From Azonexus hydrophilus (lineage in GTDB: Bacteria; Pseudomonadota; Gammaproteobacteria; Burkholderiales; Rhodocyclaceae): a stretch of DNA of 64,000 nucleotides. The notes below the pieces were generated by a model, which was not told the DNA's origin, made no database searches, and worked only from the letters and a program-made list of their open reading frames with translations. The DNA is taken from positions 806,001-870,000 of the forward strand of contig NZ_MTHD01000001.1 in assembly GCF_001956855.1 (NCBI RefSeq), given 5' to 3'. A program made the position numbers and the translations under genes. The first letter of the stretch is position 1. Each line of letters starts with the position of its first letter. Below, in pieces: positions 1-7,669 of this stretch.

Positions 1-587
1 TGACCTTGTTTGTGGTTCTGTGGGGCGGGCTGCTTGAAATCGTGCCGCTCTTCTTCCAGAAATCCACCACAACGCCGGTCGAAGGCCTCAAGCCTTACAG
101 TGCGGTTCAGCTCGCAGGTCGCGAAGTTTATCTGCGTGAGGGTTGTTACAACTGCCATTCGCAGATGGTCCGTCCGTTCCGTGCAGAAACCGAGCGCTAT
201 GGTCACTATTCGGTTGCTGGTGAGTTCGTTTATGACCATCCGTTCCAGTGGGGCTCCAAGCGTACCGGCCCGGATCTGCATCGTGTTGGCGGCCGCTACT
301 CTGACGAGTGGCAGCGTGCCCACCTGACGAATCCACGTGACGTCGTGCCGGAATCCAACATGCCTGCCTATCCTTTCCTGGCAAATACCAAGGCCAAGGA
401 TTCGGTTGCTGCCGATATCGAAGCAAAGATGGGTGTGATGCGTGGCTACGCCAACCTTCGTGGCATCCCGACCTATTCCGACGAGGATATCAAGGGCGCC
501 AAGGCTGCGATTGGTGACATGAGCGAAATGGATGTTCTGATCGCCTACCTCCAGGGTATGGGGACGGCACTGAGCTCGATGAAGTAA
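1..587 (+). CDS. ccoO: cbb3-type cytochrome c oxidase subunit CcoO (5' partial)
   Basis: Membrane-anchored mono-haem c subunit of the cbb3 oxidase. It passes electrons from CcoP to the CcoN catalytic subunit in high-affinity respiration. The reading frame is open from base 3, so the gene enters from outside the window and about 20-30 N-terminal residues are missing. What remains has the end of the transmembrane anchor ([11 protein letters not shown]), a single haem motif CYNCH at bases 144-158, and the family hallmarks RTGPDL and a Met ligand region ([10 protein letters not shown]). It overlaps ccoQ at the stop (taATG). Family identity is clear; only the true start is unseen. Confidence 0.97.
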   Translation, partial: TLFVVLWGGLLEIVPLFFQKSTTTPVEGLKPYSAVQLAGREVYLREGCYNCHSQMVRPFRAETERYGHYSVAGEFVYDHPFQWGSKRTGPDLHRVGGRYSDEWQRAHLTNPRDVVPESNMPAYPFLANTKAKDSVAADIEAKMGVMRGYANLRGIPTYSDEDIKGAKAAIGDMSEMDVLIAYLQGMGTALSSMK

Positions 588-769
588 TGGCCATGGACAT
601 CAACGATCTGCGCTCCCTGATCACTGTTGCCGGTTTGCTTTGCTTCTTGGCAATCGTGTGGTGGGCCTACGGCAAGAGCAGCAAGAAGGGGTTCGAAGAA
701 GCTGCCAACCTGCCGTTTGCAGAAGGTGATGATGATGGTGCGGCGTCCCGTACGTCGCACCCGCGCTGA
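587..769 (+). CDS. ccoQ: cbb3 oxidase small subunit CcoQ
   Basis: Small single-pass membrane protein of 60 aa that stabilises or assembles the cbb3 oxidase. One hydrophobic helix (about residues 11-28, ending WWAYG) is followed by a basic KSSKKGF stretch and an acidic tail, the usual CcoQ/FixQ layout. The ATG at 587 overlaps the ccoO stop; the ATG at 593 is an equally good start and would remove two residues. Its position between ccoO and ccoP is the canonical order and is the main support, since CcoQ sequences are poorly conserved. Confidence 0.9.
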   Translation: MAMDINDLRSLITVAGLLCFLAIVWWAYGKSSKKGFEEAANLPFAEGDDDGAASRTSHPR

Positions 770-784
770 AATAAAGGAAAGCAA

Positions 785-1678
785 ATGAGCGATTTCGTTA
801 GCGATTTTTGGAACCTGTACGTCATCGTGATCGTGCTTGCCAGTATTCTGGCTTGTGCGGTCCTCCTGATCGTCCAGGGCAAGGCAACCTTCACGCCGGG
901 CAAGACCATGGGTCACGTCTGGGATGAAACCCTCGAGGAATACAACAATCCGATGCCCAAGTGGTGGAGTTGGATGTTTGTGATCACCGTGGTTTTTGCC
1001 CTCGTGTATCTGGCACTTTATCCGGGTCTCGGTAACTTCAAGGGTGTCCTGGGGTGGACCTCTGTCGGACAGCACACCGCAGAAGTGGCCAAGGTCGATG
1101 CTGCAGTCAAGCCGTTGTACGACAAGTACATGGCAATGGACCTCAAGGCGGTTGCCGGCGACAAGCAGGCAATGGAAATGGGCAAGCGTCTGTATTTGAC
1201 CTACTGCATGCAGTGTCATGGTGCTGATGCGCGTGGTGCGAAGGGCTTCCCGAACCTGACCGATGCTGATTGGCAGTGGGGTGGTGAGTCGGAGCAGATT
1301 GTCGAGACGATTTCGGCTGGCCGCATGGGTGTCATGCCCCCGCATGCTCAGCTTGGCGACGAGACGATCAAGGATCTGGCCAGCTACGTTCGCTCGCTGT
1401 CCGGTCTGCCGCACGACTCCGTTCGTGCCGGCAAGGGTCAGACTGCGTTCAACGAAGCAGGCTGTGTTGGTTGCCACGGTGTCGACGGTACCGGCATGCA
1501 GGCGCTTGGTGCTCCGAACCTGACCGATAAGGTCTGGTTGTACGGTTCTTCCGAAGCGACCATTGTCGAAACCATCACCAACGGCCGTCAGAACAAGATG
1601 CCGGCGTGGAAGGAATTCCTTGGCGATGCCAAGGTCCATCTGCTGGCTGCTTATGTGACGAGCCTGGGTGGCAAGTAA
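785..1678 (+). CDS. ccoP: cbb3-type cytochrome c oxidase di-haem subunit CcoP
   Basis: Di-haem c-type subunit that receives electrons from soluble cytochrome c and hands them to CcoO. The 297-aa protein has two N-terminal transmembrane segments (about residues 12-32 and 60-80), as in two-helix CcoP proteins. Two cytochrome c domains follow, with motifs CMQCH (C141-H145) and CVGCH (C227-H231). Met ligand regions GVMPPH and NKMPAW are visible. The gene follows ccoQ by 15 bp with the leader ATAAAGGAAAGCAA and is closed by a terminator just after the stop, so it ends the structural operon. Confidence 0.98.
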   Translation: MSDFVSDFWNLYVIVIVLASILACAVLLIVQGKATFTPGKTMGHVWDETLEEYNNPMPKWWSWMFVITVVFALVYLALYPGLGNFKGVLGWTSVGQHTAEVAKVDAAVKPLYDKYMAMDLKAVAGDKQAMEMGKRLYLTYCMQCHGADARGAKGFPNLTDADWQWGGESEQIVETISAGRMGVMPPHAQLGDETIKDLASYVRSLSGLPHDSVRAGKGQTAFNEAGCVGCHGVDGTGMQALGAPNLTDKVWLYGSSEATIVETITNGRQNKMPAWKEFLGDAKVHLLAAYVTSLGGK

Positions 1679-1693
1679 GTAGGTAATTGAACG

Positions 1694-1722
1694 AGGGGGG
1701 GCTTTGGCCTCCCCTTGTTTTT
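1694..1722 (+). terminator. Rho-independent terminator after ccoP
   Basis: A G-rich 9-bp stem (1694-1702 pairing with 1707-1715, one G-U pair, 4-nt loop) is followed by a run of Ts at 1718-1722. It starts 15 bp after the ccoP stop and separates the oxidase structural genes from ccoG-ccoH. Confidence 0.8.
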
Positions 1723-1735
1723 CAGCGCATGCTGA

Positions 1736-1795
1736 TTTATCAAAATTGTGTTGTTTCCATGAAACAAAGCGTGGCATCAGCGCAATTTTGATAAA
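1736..1795. promoter_or_regulatory. Nested inverted repeats in the ccoG leader
   Basis: Two arms of 13 bp, TTTATCAAAATTG (1736-1748) and CAATTTTGATAAA (1783-1795), are perfect reverse complements separated by 34 bp. Nested inside is a second perfect inverted repeat, TTGTTTC-CAT-GAAACAA (1751-1767). The ccoG start codon lies 11 bp downstream. The arms contain FNR-like half-sites (ATCAA and TTGAT), but in everted order rather than the standard TTGAT-N4-ATCAA arrangement. It could be a regulator-binding site or an RNA structure controlling ccoG. The repeats are seen directly; the function is inference. Confidence 0.6.
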
Positions 1796-1805
1796 GAGAT
1801 ACCCC

Positions 1806-3218
1806 ATGAAATCCAACGAAGATCAAAGACAGGAAACACAGGGCGCCCAGGCGGCTGCAGTTTCTTTCTACGAAAAGCACAAGAAAATCTACGTTCGTGA
1901 CATTCAGGGGCGCTGGACTGCTTGGCGCTGGGCTTTCGTCTGGCTCACCCAGATTCTCTTCTATGGGGCGCCGTGGCTGGTATGGAACGATCGTCAAGCC
2001 ATCCTGTTCCATCTCGTAGAGCGCAAGTTCTATCTGTTCGGGTTGGTGTTGTGGCCGCAGGATGTTTTCTATCTGGCGGTTCTTCTGATTGTTTCGGCAT
2101 ATGGCTTGTTCCTGTTCACGGCCATTGCTGGGCGCTTGTTCTGCGGCTATGCCTGTCCGCAGACGGTCTATTCCGAAATATTCATGTGGGTCGAGAACCG
2201 CATCGAAGGTGATCGCTCGGCTCGCATGAAGCTCGACAAGGGGCCGCTGACGGCGCGAAAGCTTCGACTGAAGCTGACCAAGCACGCGCTGTGGATAGCT
2301 ATTTCATTATGGACCGGTTTCACGCTGGTCGCTTATTTCACCCCGGTTGAGGAGCTTTTGGCTGCTTTGCCGTTCGGCCTGTCCGGCTGGGAGATTTTCT
2401 GGACCTTTTTCTATGCGGGGTTCTGCTACATGCAGGCCGGCTTCCTGCGGGAACAGGTGTGCAAGTACATGTGTCCGTATGCGCGTTTCCAGGGGGTGAT
2501 GTTTGATCCTGATACGCTGGTGATCACCTATGATCCCGAGCGTGGCGAACCCCGGGGGGCACGTAGGAAGGATGCTGATCTGTCGGCGCTTGGTGATTGT
2601 GTCGATTGCGGGCTGTGCGTTGTCGTCTGCCCGACCGGGATCGATATCCGCAAGGGTATTCAGTATGAGTGCATTGGATGTGGTGCCTGCATCGATGCTT
2701 GTGATCCGGTCATGGAGAAAATCGGCAAGCCACGCGGGTTGATTCGCTATACCACCGAGAATGCGCTGGAGAAGCATTTTGGTGCCGCCGAGGTTGTCGG
2801 GCACATAATGCGACCGCGCATCATCCTGTACACAATCATCCTGATACTGATCTGTGCTGCAACGGCGTGGTCGCTGGCGACCCGCGTCCCCTTGATGGTC
2901 GACGTCATTCGGGACCGCTCGACGTTGTCGCGTGAGGCGGATGACGGATCGATCGAAAACGTTTATAACCTGAAATTTATGAACACCACGGAAAAGTTGC
3001 AACGTTACCGGGTTGCAGTAGATGGCCTGGAAGGCGTGAAACTGGCCGAAGATGTTCCCGTGGAAGTGGCGAGCGCCGAGAATCGTGAAGTTACCGTAGT
3101 CGTTCGTGTTCCTCCTGAGGCTGGCGCAAAGGGAGCACACACGATCTATTTCAATATCAAGGCCGAGGGTGACGAAAAAATCGCCATCCGCGAAAAGGCC
3201 TCTTTCCTGATGCCCTGA
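1806..3218 (+). CDS. ccoG: cbb3 oxidase assembly ferredoxin-like protein CcoG (RdxA/FixG family)
   Basis: Polyferredoxin membrane protein of 470 aa needed for copper delivery and maturation of cbb3 oxidase. It shows several transmembrane helices, the conserved CGYACPQTVYSEIF and CMCPYARFQG motifs, two 4Fe-4S cluster motifs (CVDCGLCVVVCP and CIGCGACIDACD) and an Ig-like C-terminal domain. The frame is open upstream to 1704, but the ATG at 1806 gives the normal family length and lies beyond the inverted-repeat leader, so I chose it. ccoH follows after 1 bp, indicating a ccoGH operon separate from ccoNOQP. Confidence 0.96.
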   Translation: MKSNEDQRQETQGAQAAAVSFYEKHKKIYVRDIQGRWTAWRWAFVWLTQILFYGAPWLVWNDRQAILFHLVERKFYLFGLVLWPQDVFYLAVLLIVSAYGLFLFTAIAGRLFCGYACPQTVYSEIFMWVENRIEGDRSARMKLDKGPLTARKLRLKLTKHALWIAISLWTGFTLVAYFTPVEELLAALPFGLSGWEIFWTFFYAGFCYMQAGFLREQVCKYMCPYARFQGVMFDPDTLVITYDPERGEPRGARRKDADLSALGDCVDCGLCVVVCPTGIDIRKGIQYECIGCGACIDACDPVMEKIGKPRGLIRYTTENALEKHFGAAEVVGHIMRPRIILYTIILILICAATAWSLATRVPLMVDVIRDRSTLSREADDGSIENVYNLKFMNTTEKLQRYRVAVDGLEGVKLAEDVPVEVASAENREVTVVVRVPPEAGAKGAHTIYFNIKAEGDEKIAIREKASFLMP

Positions 3219-3219
3219 G

Positions 3220-3738
3220 ATGAATGCAAGCATGACACTGAAAACAGGTAGCAAGCCTTGGTACAAGGAACCCTGGCCGTGGATATTGATGGCTGGTCCT
3301 GGTCTGGTTATCGTCGCCGGAATCATCACCACATGGATTGCGGTTGTGAGTGCCGATGGCTTGGTGAGCGATGACTACTACAAGCAGGGGCTGACGGTTA
3401 ATCAGCGTTTGCAGCGCGACCATCAGGCTACGCAGTTGGGTTTGCATGCGGACGTGATGCGCGCCGGCCTGAACCTTCGTTTGTTGATTACGGCCAAGGA
3501 TAGCGCTGTGTTACCCGACGCCATTACCCTGCGTCTCGCGCATCCGACGATTGACGGCAGGGATCAGTTGGTTGAAATGAAATCCGAAGGTGCGGGTTTC
3601 TATGGGGGCGTGCTGTCCGCTAATGTGGATGGGCGCTGGCATGTCACGCTGGAAGATCCTGCAGGTCAATGGCGATTGCAGGGGGTTTGGCATGCCGATC
3701 TTGAGGAGCCGTTTCGCCTTGATGCGAAGGCGGATTGA
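3220..3738 (+). CDS. ccoH: cbb3 oxidase accessory protein CcoH (FixH family)
   Basis: FixH/CcoH-type single-pass membrane protein of 172 aa required for stable assembly of cbb3 oxidase. It has an N-terminal WYKEPWPW segment, one transmembrane helix (about residues 22-44), the family motif DDYYKQGL just after it, and a periplasmic beta-rich domain. It starts 1 bp after the ccoG stop; an in-frame ATG at 3232 is an alternative. No ccoS or ccoI follows, so copper-ATPase functions must be encoded elsewhere. Confidence 0.93.
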   Translation: MNASMTLKTGSKPWYKEPWPWILMAGPGLVIVAGIITTWIAVVSADGLVSDDYYKQGLTVNQRLQRDHQATQLGLHADVMRAGLNLRLLITAKDSAVLPDAITLRLAHPTIDGRDQLVEMKSEGAGFYGGVLSANVDGRWHVTLEDPAGQWRLQGVWHADLEEPFRLDAKAD

Positions 3739-3763
3739 TTTTTTTGTTACTGGGAGGTGACTT

Positions 3764-3904
3764 ATGGCTTGGGAATTGTTGTTTACGAGTGATATCGGCT
3801 TGATGAGCCTGGTGGTAATCGTCGGTGTTCTGGTTATCGGGGCCTATATGGGGAAACTTTACTCGAACAAGATGGATGAGGAATTGCGCGCCAAGGGCAA
3901 GTAA
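3764..3904 (+). CDS. Small membrane protein, DUF3149-like
   Basis: A 46-aa ORF too short for most gene finders. It begins MAWELLFTSDIGLMS, contains one hydrophobic helix (about residues 12-30) and ends in a charged tail. The opening resembles the DUF3149 family as I remember it; function unknown. A strong Shine-Dalgarno (GGGAGGTGA, 3752-3760) sits 3 bp before the ATG. It follows ccoH by 25 bp and precedes a hairpin, so it is probably the last gene of the ccoGH operon. By analogy with CcoQ/CcoS it could be an oxidase accessory peptide, but that is inference. Confidence 0.7.
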   Translation: MAWELLFTSDIGLMSLVVIVGVLVIGAYMGKLYSNKMDEELRAKGK

Positions 3905-3922
3905 TTTCCTGGCGTTCTGCAC

Positions 3923-4594
3923 ATGGATAATCCCCGCTGTCTCCCTGCGAGCTGCGGGGATTGTCTTTTCTGCTTGCGCAACACGCTTTGTATTTCGCTG
4001 GTCCTGCATGTGCTGCTGTTCGTGCTGCCCATACATGATTGGGCTCCGCATTCCGGGGCAGGAAGTATCAAGAATCGCCTGCCCGTTTTGCTGGTTCGGG
4101 AAGATATTCCCGAAATGCCGGGCGTTTTTTCGGCAGCGGGTAGCCCTGTCAGAGAGAGTCTGCCCCGCCATGAAAAGCTGAGGCGTGGGGCGTCAAATTT
4201 GCGGTCAACCCCGCAAAAGTTGGAAAAAAGAAAAAGCGCCAACCGGCATGAGGTTTCTCGCGTCGATGAATCCACGGTGTTTCCGGATGGGGTTGATGCC
4301 GCTGCCTATCGTCTGGCAGTAGGGCGTTCCGCCAGTCGTCTTATTGCTGCTGCCAACCTGTCGAGCCTGTCGCCCGGTGAGATCGTGTTTGTTTTGCATC
4401 GTCAGCCTGGCCAGGTCCATCCCACGCTGCTCCTGTCCTCGCAGTCCGCGGCGATGATTTCTGCAGAAAGGCTGCTGGAAATCATGCGCGTTGCCGTAGA
4501 GCAGACGCCGCTGCCGCCGGCCTGGGGCGGAAGATTTCGTTTTTCCCTGCGTCTGCAGGTGCTGCCAAATCAAAGTGCCCCTGGGTCAGGATGA
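3923..4594 (+). CDS. TonB-like energy transducer / hypothetical protein
   Basis: Up to 223 aa. A hydrophobic segment near the N-terminus (SLVLHVLLFVLP) resembles the TonB anchor. A charged, Lys/Arg-rich linker follows, and the C-terminus (PLPPAWGGRFRFSLRLQVLP) looks like a TonB-type beta-strand ending. It would be an inner-membrane protein spanning toward the outer membrane. The start is uncertain: the ATG at 3923 lies within a terminator-like hairpin, and the in-frame TTG at 3974 would begin just before the anchor. The 3' end overlaps the convergent NUDIX gene by 25 bp. No ExbB/ExbD partner is present. TonB assignment is tentative. Confidence 0.5.
   Translation: MDNPRCLPASCGDCLFCLRNTLCISLVLHVLLFVLPIHDWAPHSGAGSIKNRLPVLLVREDIPEMPGVFSAAGSPVRESLPRHEKLRRGASNLRSTPQKLEKRKSANRHEVSRVDESTVFPDGVDAAAYRLAVGRSASRLIAAANLSSLSPGEIVFVLHRQPGQVHPTLLLSSQSAAMISAERLLEIMRVAVEQTPLPPAWGGRFRFSLRLQVLPNQSAPGSG
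3929..3970 (+). terminator. Possible terminator after the ccoGH-DUF3149 operon
   Basis: AATCCCCGC (3929-3937) and GCGGGGATT (3954-3962) form a perfect 9-bp stem with a 16-nt loop, followed by GTCTTTTC. The T-tract is modest, so efficiency is uncertain. It overlaps the first codons of the longest frame of the next gene, which argues for a later start of that gene. Confidence 0.5.
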
Positions 4595-5115
4595 AGTTCG
4601 TGCTCATGAAAGCCGAAGTTGCCGCAGCGACGGTCTGCCAGATAGGCTTCGAGACAGAGTTTGACGCTGCGGAACGACAGGTCATGCCAGGGGATGTCGT
4701 CCGGCAAAAATAATCCTACCTCCAGGCTTTCTTCCCCTGCCTGATAAGCAGGAGTCCGCATCTGTCCACGGTAGAAAAGATGAATCTGGTTGATGTGGGC
4801 GATACTGACGATGGCGAAGGCAGCATCGATATCGACCTGTGCGCCAGCTTCCTCGATGGTTTCACGCCGAGCGGCATCAGCTGTGGTTTCGCCATTTTCC
4901 ATGAAGCCTGCAGGTAGCGTCCAGTAACCCAGGCGCGGTTCAATGGCGCGTCGACAGAGGAGGATGCGGCCTTGCCACTCGGCGATGCAGCCGACGATCA
5001 GCCGCGGATTTTCATAGTGGATGTGGCCGCAGTGGCTACACACCTGCCGTGGCAGATTGTCGCCGGGAGGAATTCGCAGAAGTGTGCCGGCACCGCAAAG
5101 AGAGCAAAACGACAT
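4570..5115 (-). CDS. NUDIX hydrolase with N-terminal zinc ribbon
   Basis: 181-aa protein. An N-terminal zinc ribbon (CSLCG about residue 4, CSHCG about residue 29) is joined to a NUDIX domain with the full box GFMENGETTADAARRETIEE (G-x5-E-x7-R-E-x2-E-E). NUDIX enzymes cleave nucleoside diphosphates linked to another moiety; the zinc-ribbon type includes NudC-like and ADP-ribose or NADH pyrophosphatase members, so the substrate cannot be named. It is divergent from motA and convergent with, and overlapping, the TonB-like gene. It is unlikely to be part of the flagellar programme. Confidence 0.88.
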   Translation of the reverse strand: MSFCSLCGAGTLLRIPPGDNLPRQVCSHCGHIHYENPRLIVGCIAEWQGRILLCRRAIEPRLGYWTLPAGFMENGETTADAARRETIEEAGAQVDIDAAFAIVSIAHINQIHLFYRGQMRTPAYQAGEESLEVGLFLPDDIPWHDLSFRSVKLCLEAYLADRRCGNFGFHEHELHPDPGAL

Positions 5116-5201
5116 TGGAAGTTATCGGTAACTGTGGTGAAGGTGCAGTCTATCACTGCGTAATCCCGCACAATAAAGGCGGATTTGTTTGCCAACTTCC
5201 T

Positions 5202-5231
5202 TTGCGCTTCCCGGAAGCCTGTGGATACAAT
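5202..5231 (+). promoter_or_regulatory. Candidate sigma-70 promoter for the motA-che operon
   Basis: TTGCGC (5202-5207) and TACAAT (5226-5231) are spaced by 18 bp and lie 60 bp upstream of motA in the 176-bp gap between the divergent NUDIX gene and motA. No well-spaced sigma-28 or sigma-54 element was found in this gap. Confidence 0.45.
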
Positions 5232-5291
5232 AGCGGCAACCAATAAAACGGTATATCCGTACGCCGCTATCGGCGCTAAAAGGGGCTCCAC

Positions 5292-6149
5292 ATGTTTTTG
5301 ATCGTCGGCTACGTCATCATCCTGGCTTCATCGCTCGGCACCTATGCCGTGCATGGCAGCTTGCTGGCGCTGTGGGTCCCGCTCGAATACGTGGCCATCA
5401 TCGGCCTGACCATTGGCGGCTTTGTTGCCGGCAACAGCATCAAGGTGATAAAGGCAACAGTGGCTGCCTTGCCCGGCGTACTCAAGGGGTCGCCATACAA
5501 CAAGGCGTATTACGTCGACGCGCTAGCCTTGCTGTTCGAGATTCTCTCCAAGGTCCGCAAGGAAGGCCTGATGTCGATTGAAGGCGATGTCGAGAATCCG
5601 GAAGCCAGCCCGATCTTCACCAAGTACCCCAATATCGTTTCCGATCACCATGTGCTCGAATTCATGACCGACTATTTGCGCATGATGGTTGGCGGCAACC
5701 TGAATACCGTCGAGATCGAAAGCCTGATGGATGTCGAACTGGAAACACACCATCACGAAGCGGCTGAGCCTGCTCATGTGGTGGCGAAGGTGGGCGATGC
5801 GACCCCGGCTTTCGGTATCGTCGTGGCCGTAATGGGCGTGGTGAACGTGATGGGTTCCGTTGGTGAGCCGCCAGCGGTGCTTGGCAAGATGATCGGGGGG
5901 GCGCTGGTCGGTACGTTCCTTGGTATTCTGGTTTCCTACGGCTTTGTTTCGCCGGTAGCAGGTTTGCTGGACCAGAAAGCCCAGGAGTCGGGAACCATTT
6001 TCAAGACCATCAAGATGGTCCTGCTCGCATCAATGTCGGGTTACGCTCCCCAGGTTGCCATCGAATTCGGGCGCAAGACGCTCGGTTCCCATGATCGTCC
6101 GAGTTTCCGTGAGCTTGAGGAAGAGCTCAAGGCGCGCAAGGGTAAATAA
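5292..6149 (+). CDS. motA: Flagellar stator protein MotA
   Basis: Proton-channel stator subunit of 285 aa in the E. coli-like long MotA class. It begins MFLIVGYVIILASSLGTY and has four transmembrane helices: two N-terminal and two after the large cytoplasmic loop. The second pair carries the TPAFGIVVAVMGVV and GTFLGILVSYGFVSP segments, with conserved prolines of the torque-generating channel. The basic C-terminus follows ELEEELKARKGK. motB follows after 30 bp. This pair and the separate MotCD pair downstream provide two stator types. Confidence 0.97.
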   Translation: MFLIVGYVIILASSLGTYAVHGSLLALWVPLEYVAIIGLTIGGFVAGNSIKVIKATVAALPGVLKGSPYNKAYYVDALALLFEILSKVRKEGLMSIEGDVENPEASPIFTKYPNIVSDHHVLEFMTDYLRMMVGGNLNTVEIESLMDVELETHHHEAAEPAHVVAKVGDATPAFGIVVAVMGVVNVMGSVGEPPAVLGKMIGGALVGTFLGILVSYGFVSPVAGLLDQKAQESGTIFKTIKMVLLASMSGYAPQVAIEFGRKTLGSHDRPSFRELEEELKARKGK

Positions 6150-6179
6150 GCGTGCTCATCTCGAACGGACTGAACCACG

Positions 6180-7124
6180 ATGAGTGACGACTCGACACGC
6201 CCCATCGTCATCAAACGCAAGAAAGTTGTTGCGGGCGGTTCGCATGGTGGAGCGTGGAAAATTGCTTATGCCGATTTCGTGACGGCGATGATGGCTTTTT
6301 TCCTGCTGATGTGGCTCCTCGGGTCGACAGCCAAGGGAGATTTGCAGGGGATTGCCGACTATTTCCAGAATCCGATGAAGGTTTCGATGTCCGGTGGGGC
6401 CGGTTCTGGCGATGCAACCAGTATCCTCAAGGGCGGTGGGCAGGATTTGACGCGTCAGTCCGGACAAGTCAAGAAGGGCGATGTCGAGGCCAAGAAAACC
6501 ACCTTCTCCAAAGCAGCGCAACAGGAATTCCGGCGCAAGGAGCAGGAGCGTCTGGAGTTACTGAAAGCAGATATCGAAAAAATGATCGAGCAGAGTCCCC
6601 AGTTGGCTCAGTTCAAGAAACAGTTGCTTCTCGACATCACCTCCGAAGGTCTACGCATACAGATTGTCGATGAACAGAATCGGCCGATGTTCGATTCCGG
6701 TGGTGCCGAAGTAAAGCCCTACACCCGGGATCTTTTGCGTCAGATCGGCAAGGCACTGAATGGCGTTTCGAACCGGATCAGTCTGGGAGGCCACACTGAT
6801 GCGGCCCCGTTTGTCGGTGGCGTTCAGGGCTTCTCCAACTGGGAGCTTTCCGCCAACCGTGCCAATGCGTCGCGGCGCGAACTGGTTGCCGGTGGTATGG
6901 AAGCGCACAAGATCATGCGGGTTGTCGGTTTGGGTTCGACGCTGCTGTTCGACAAGAATGACCCGCTCAATCCCGTCAATCGACGGATCAGCATCGTTGT
7001 TTTGAATCAGCGTACCGAACAGGCGATCCTCAACGAGGAGGGCAACAGTGCTGATGTCGAGAACGGCGACGAAGTGCCTGCGGTACTTGATTTGCCAACG
7101 ACACCCAACGGCCGCTCGGGTTAG
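6180..7124 (+). CDS. motB: Flagellar stator protein MotB
   Basis: Peptidoglycan-anchoring stator subunit of 314 aa. A short basic N-terminus leads to the single transmembrane helix YADFVTAMMAFFLLMWLLGS, with the proton-binding Asp at D32. A periplasmic plug/linker follows, then an OmpA-like peptidoglycan-binding domain (about residues 145-275) with motifs GHTDAAPF and NRRISIVV. It partners the adjacent MotA. The presence of FLLMW rather than a polar channel helix fits proton rather than sodium coupling, though this is only an inference. Confidence 0.97.
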   Translation: MSDDSTRPIVIKRKKVVAGGSHGGAWKIAYADFVTAMMAFFLLMWLLGSTAKGDLQGIADYFQNPMKVSMSGGAGSGDATSILKGGGQDLTRQSGQVKKGDVEAKKTTFSKAAQQEFRRKEQERLELLKADIEKMIEQSPQLAQFKKQLLLDITSEGLRIQIVDEQNRPMFDSGGAEVKPYTRDLLRQIGKALNGVSNRISLGGHTDAAPFVGGVQGFSNWELSANRANASRRELVAGGMEAHKIMRVVGLGSTLLFDKNDPLNPVNRRISIVVLNQRTEQAILNEEGNSADVENGDEVPAVLDLPTTPNGRSG

Positions 7125-7221
7125 TTGTTTTCTACCTGGATGTGAACTCGTTACGCTTGCATCGTCGCAGGTTTGTGCCGGTGATGAAATTGAATTGTTC
7201 TGATTGAGAAATGAGGGAAAA

Positions 7222-7587
7222 ATGGCCAAAACCATTCTTGCAGTTGATGACTCCGCGTCCATTCGCCAAATGGTCTCCTTTACGCTGAAAAGCGCTGGCT
7301 ACGAGGTGGTCGAAGCTGTTGACGGACAGGATGGTCTGGATAAGGCCAAATCGCGGAGCGTGAATCTTGTGCTGACGGACCAGAACATGCCGCGCATGGA
7401 TGGATTGACCTTGATCAAGAGTCTGCGAGGCCTCCCGCAGTACGCCACGACCCCAATTCTGATGTTGACCACCGAGTCGTCTGATGCAATGAAATCTCAG
7501 GGGCGCGCGGCTGGTGCTACTGGCTGGCTGGTGAAGCCGTTTGATCCGCAAAAGCTTATCGAGGTCGTACGCAAGGTTATCGGCTGA
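7222..7587 (+). CDS. cheY: Chemotaxis response regulator CheY (first copy)
   Basis: Single-domain receiver of 121 aa. Acidic pocket residues lie in LAVDDS, phosphoacceptor D53 in LTDQNMPRMDG, and the conserved Thr/Lys switch residues in LMLTTES and VKPFD. The ATG at 7222 after AATGAGGGAAAA matches the family N-terminus (MAKTILAVDDS); the frame is open upstream but lacks a good start. It differs from the E. coli-like second CheY at 20866, so it may be the dedicated phosphate acceptor or sink of the first CheA. It sits between motB and cheA. Confidence 0.95.
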   Translation: MAKTILAVDDSASIRQMVSFTLKSAGYEVVEAVDGQDGLDKAKSRSVNLVLTDQNMPRMDGLTLIKSLRGLPQYATTPILMLTTESSDAMKSQGRAAGATGWLVKPFDPQKLIEVVRKVIG

Positions 7588-7630
7588 TTTCCCCCCGTTC
7601 GGCCGGCCTGTGTCTGGTCGTATCTGTTTC

Positions 7631-7655
7631 CGGTCACACGTTGGCATCGTGACCG
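7631..7655. promoter_or_regulatory. Inverted repeat ahead of the first cheA
   Basis: CGGTCAC (7631-7637) and GTGACCG (7649-7655) form a perfect 7-bp inverted repeat with an 11-nt spacer, 15 bp before the cheA start and just before its GGAGGA ribosome-binding site. No T-tract follows, so it is not a standard terminator. It could be an operator or mRNA hairpin. Confidence 0.4.
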
Positions 7656-7669
7656 TCTGAGGAGGAAGC

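Noticed and set aside
545-1816. 423-aa minus-strand frame over ccoQ-ccoP
   Set aside because: It lies opposite well-supported oxidase genes and shows no recognisable features.
5172-5200. TAAAG and GCC elements upstream of motA as a sigma-28 promoter
   Set aside because: The distance between TAAAG and GCC is 12 bp instead of about 14, and the -10 is GCCAACTT. The TTGCGC-TACAAT pair fits better.
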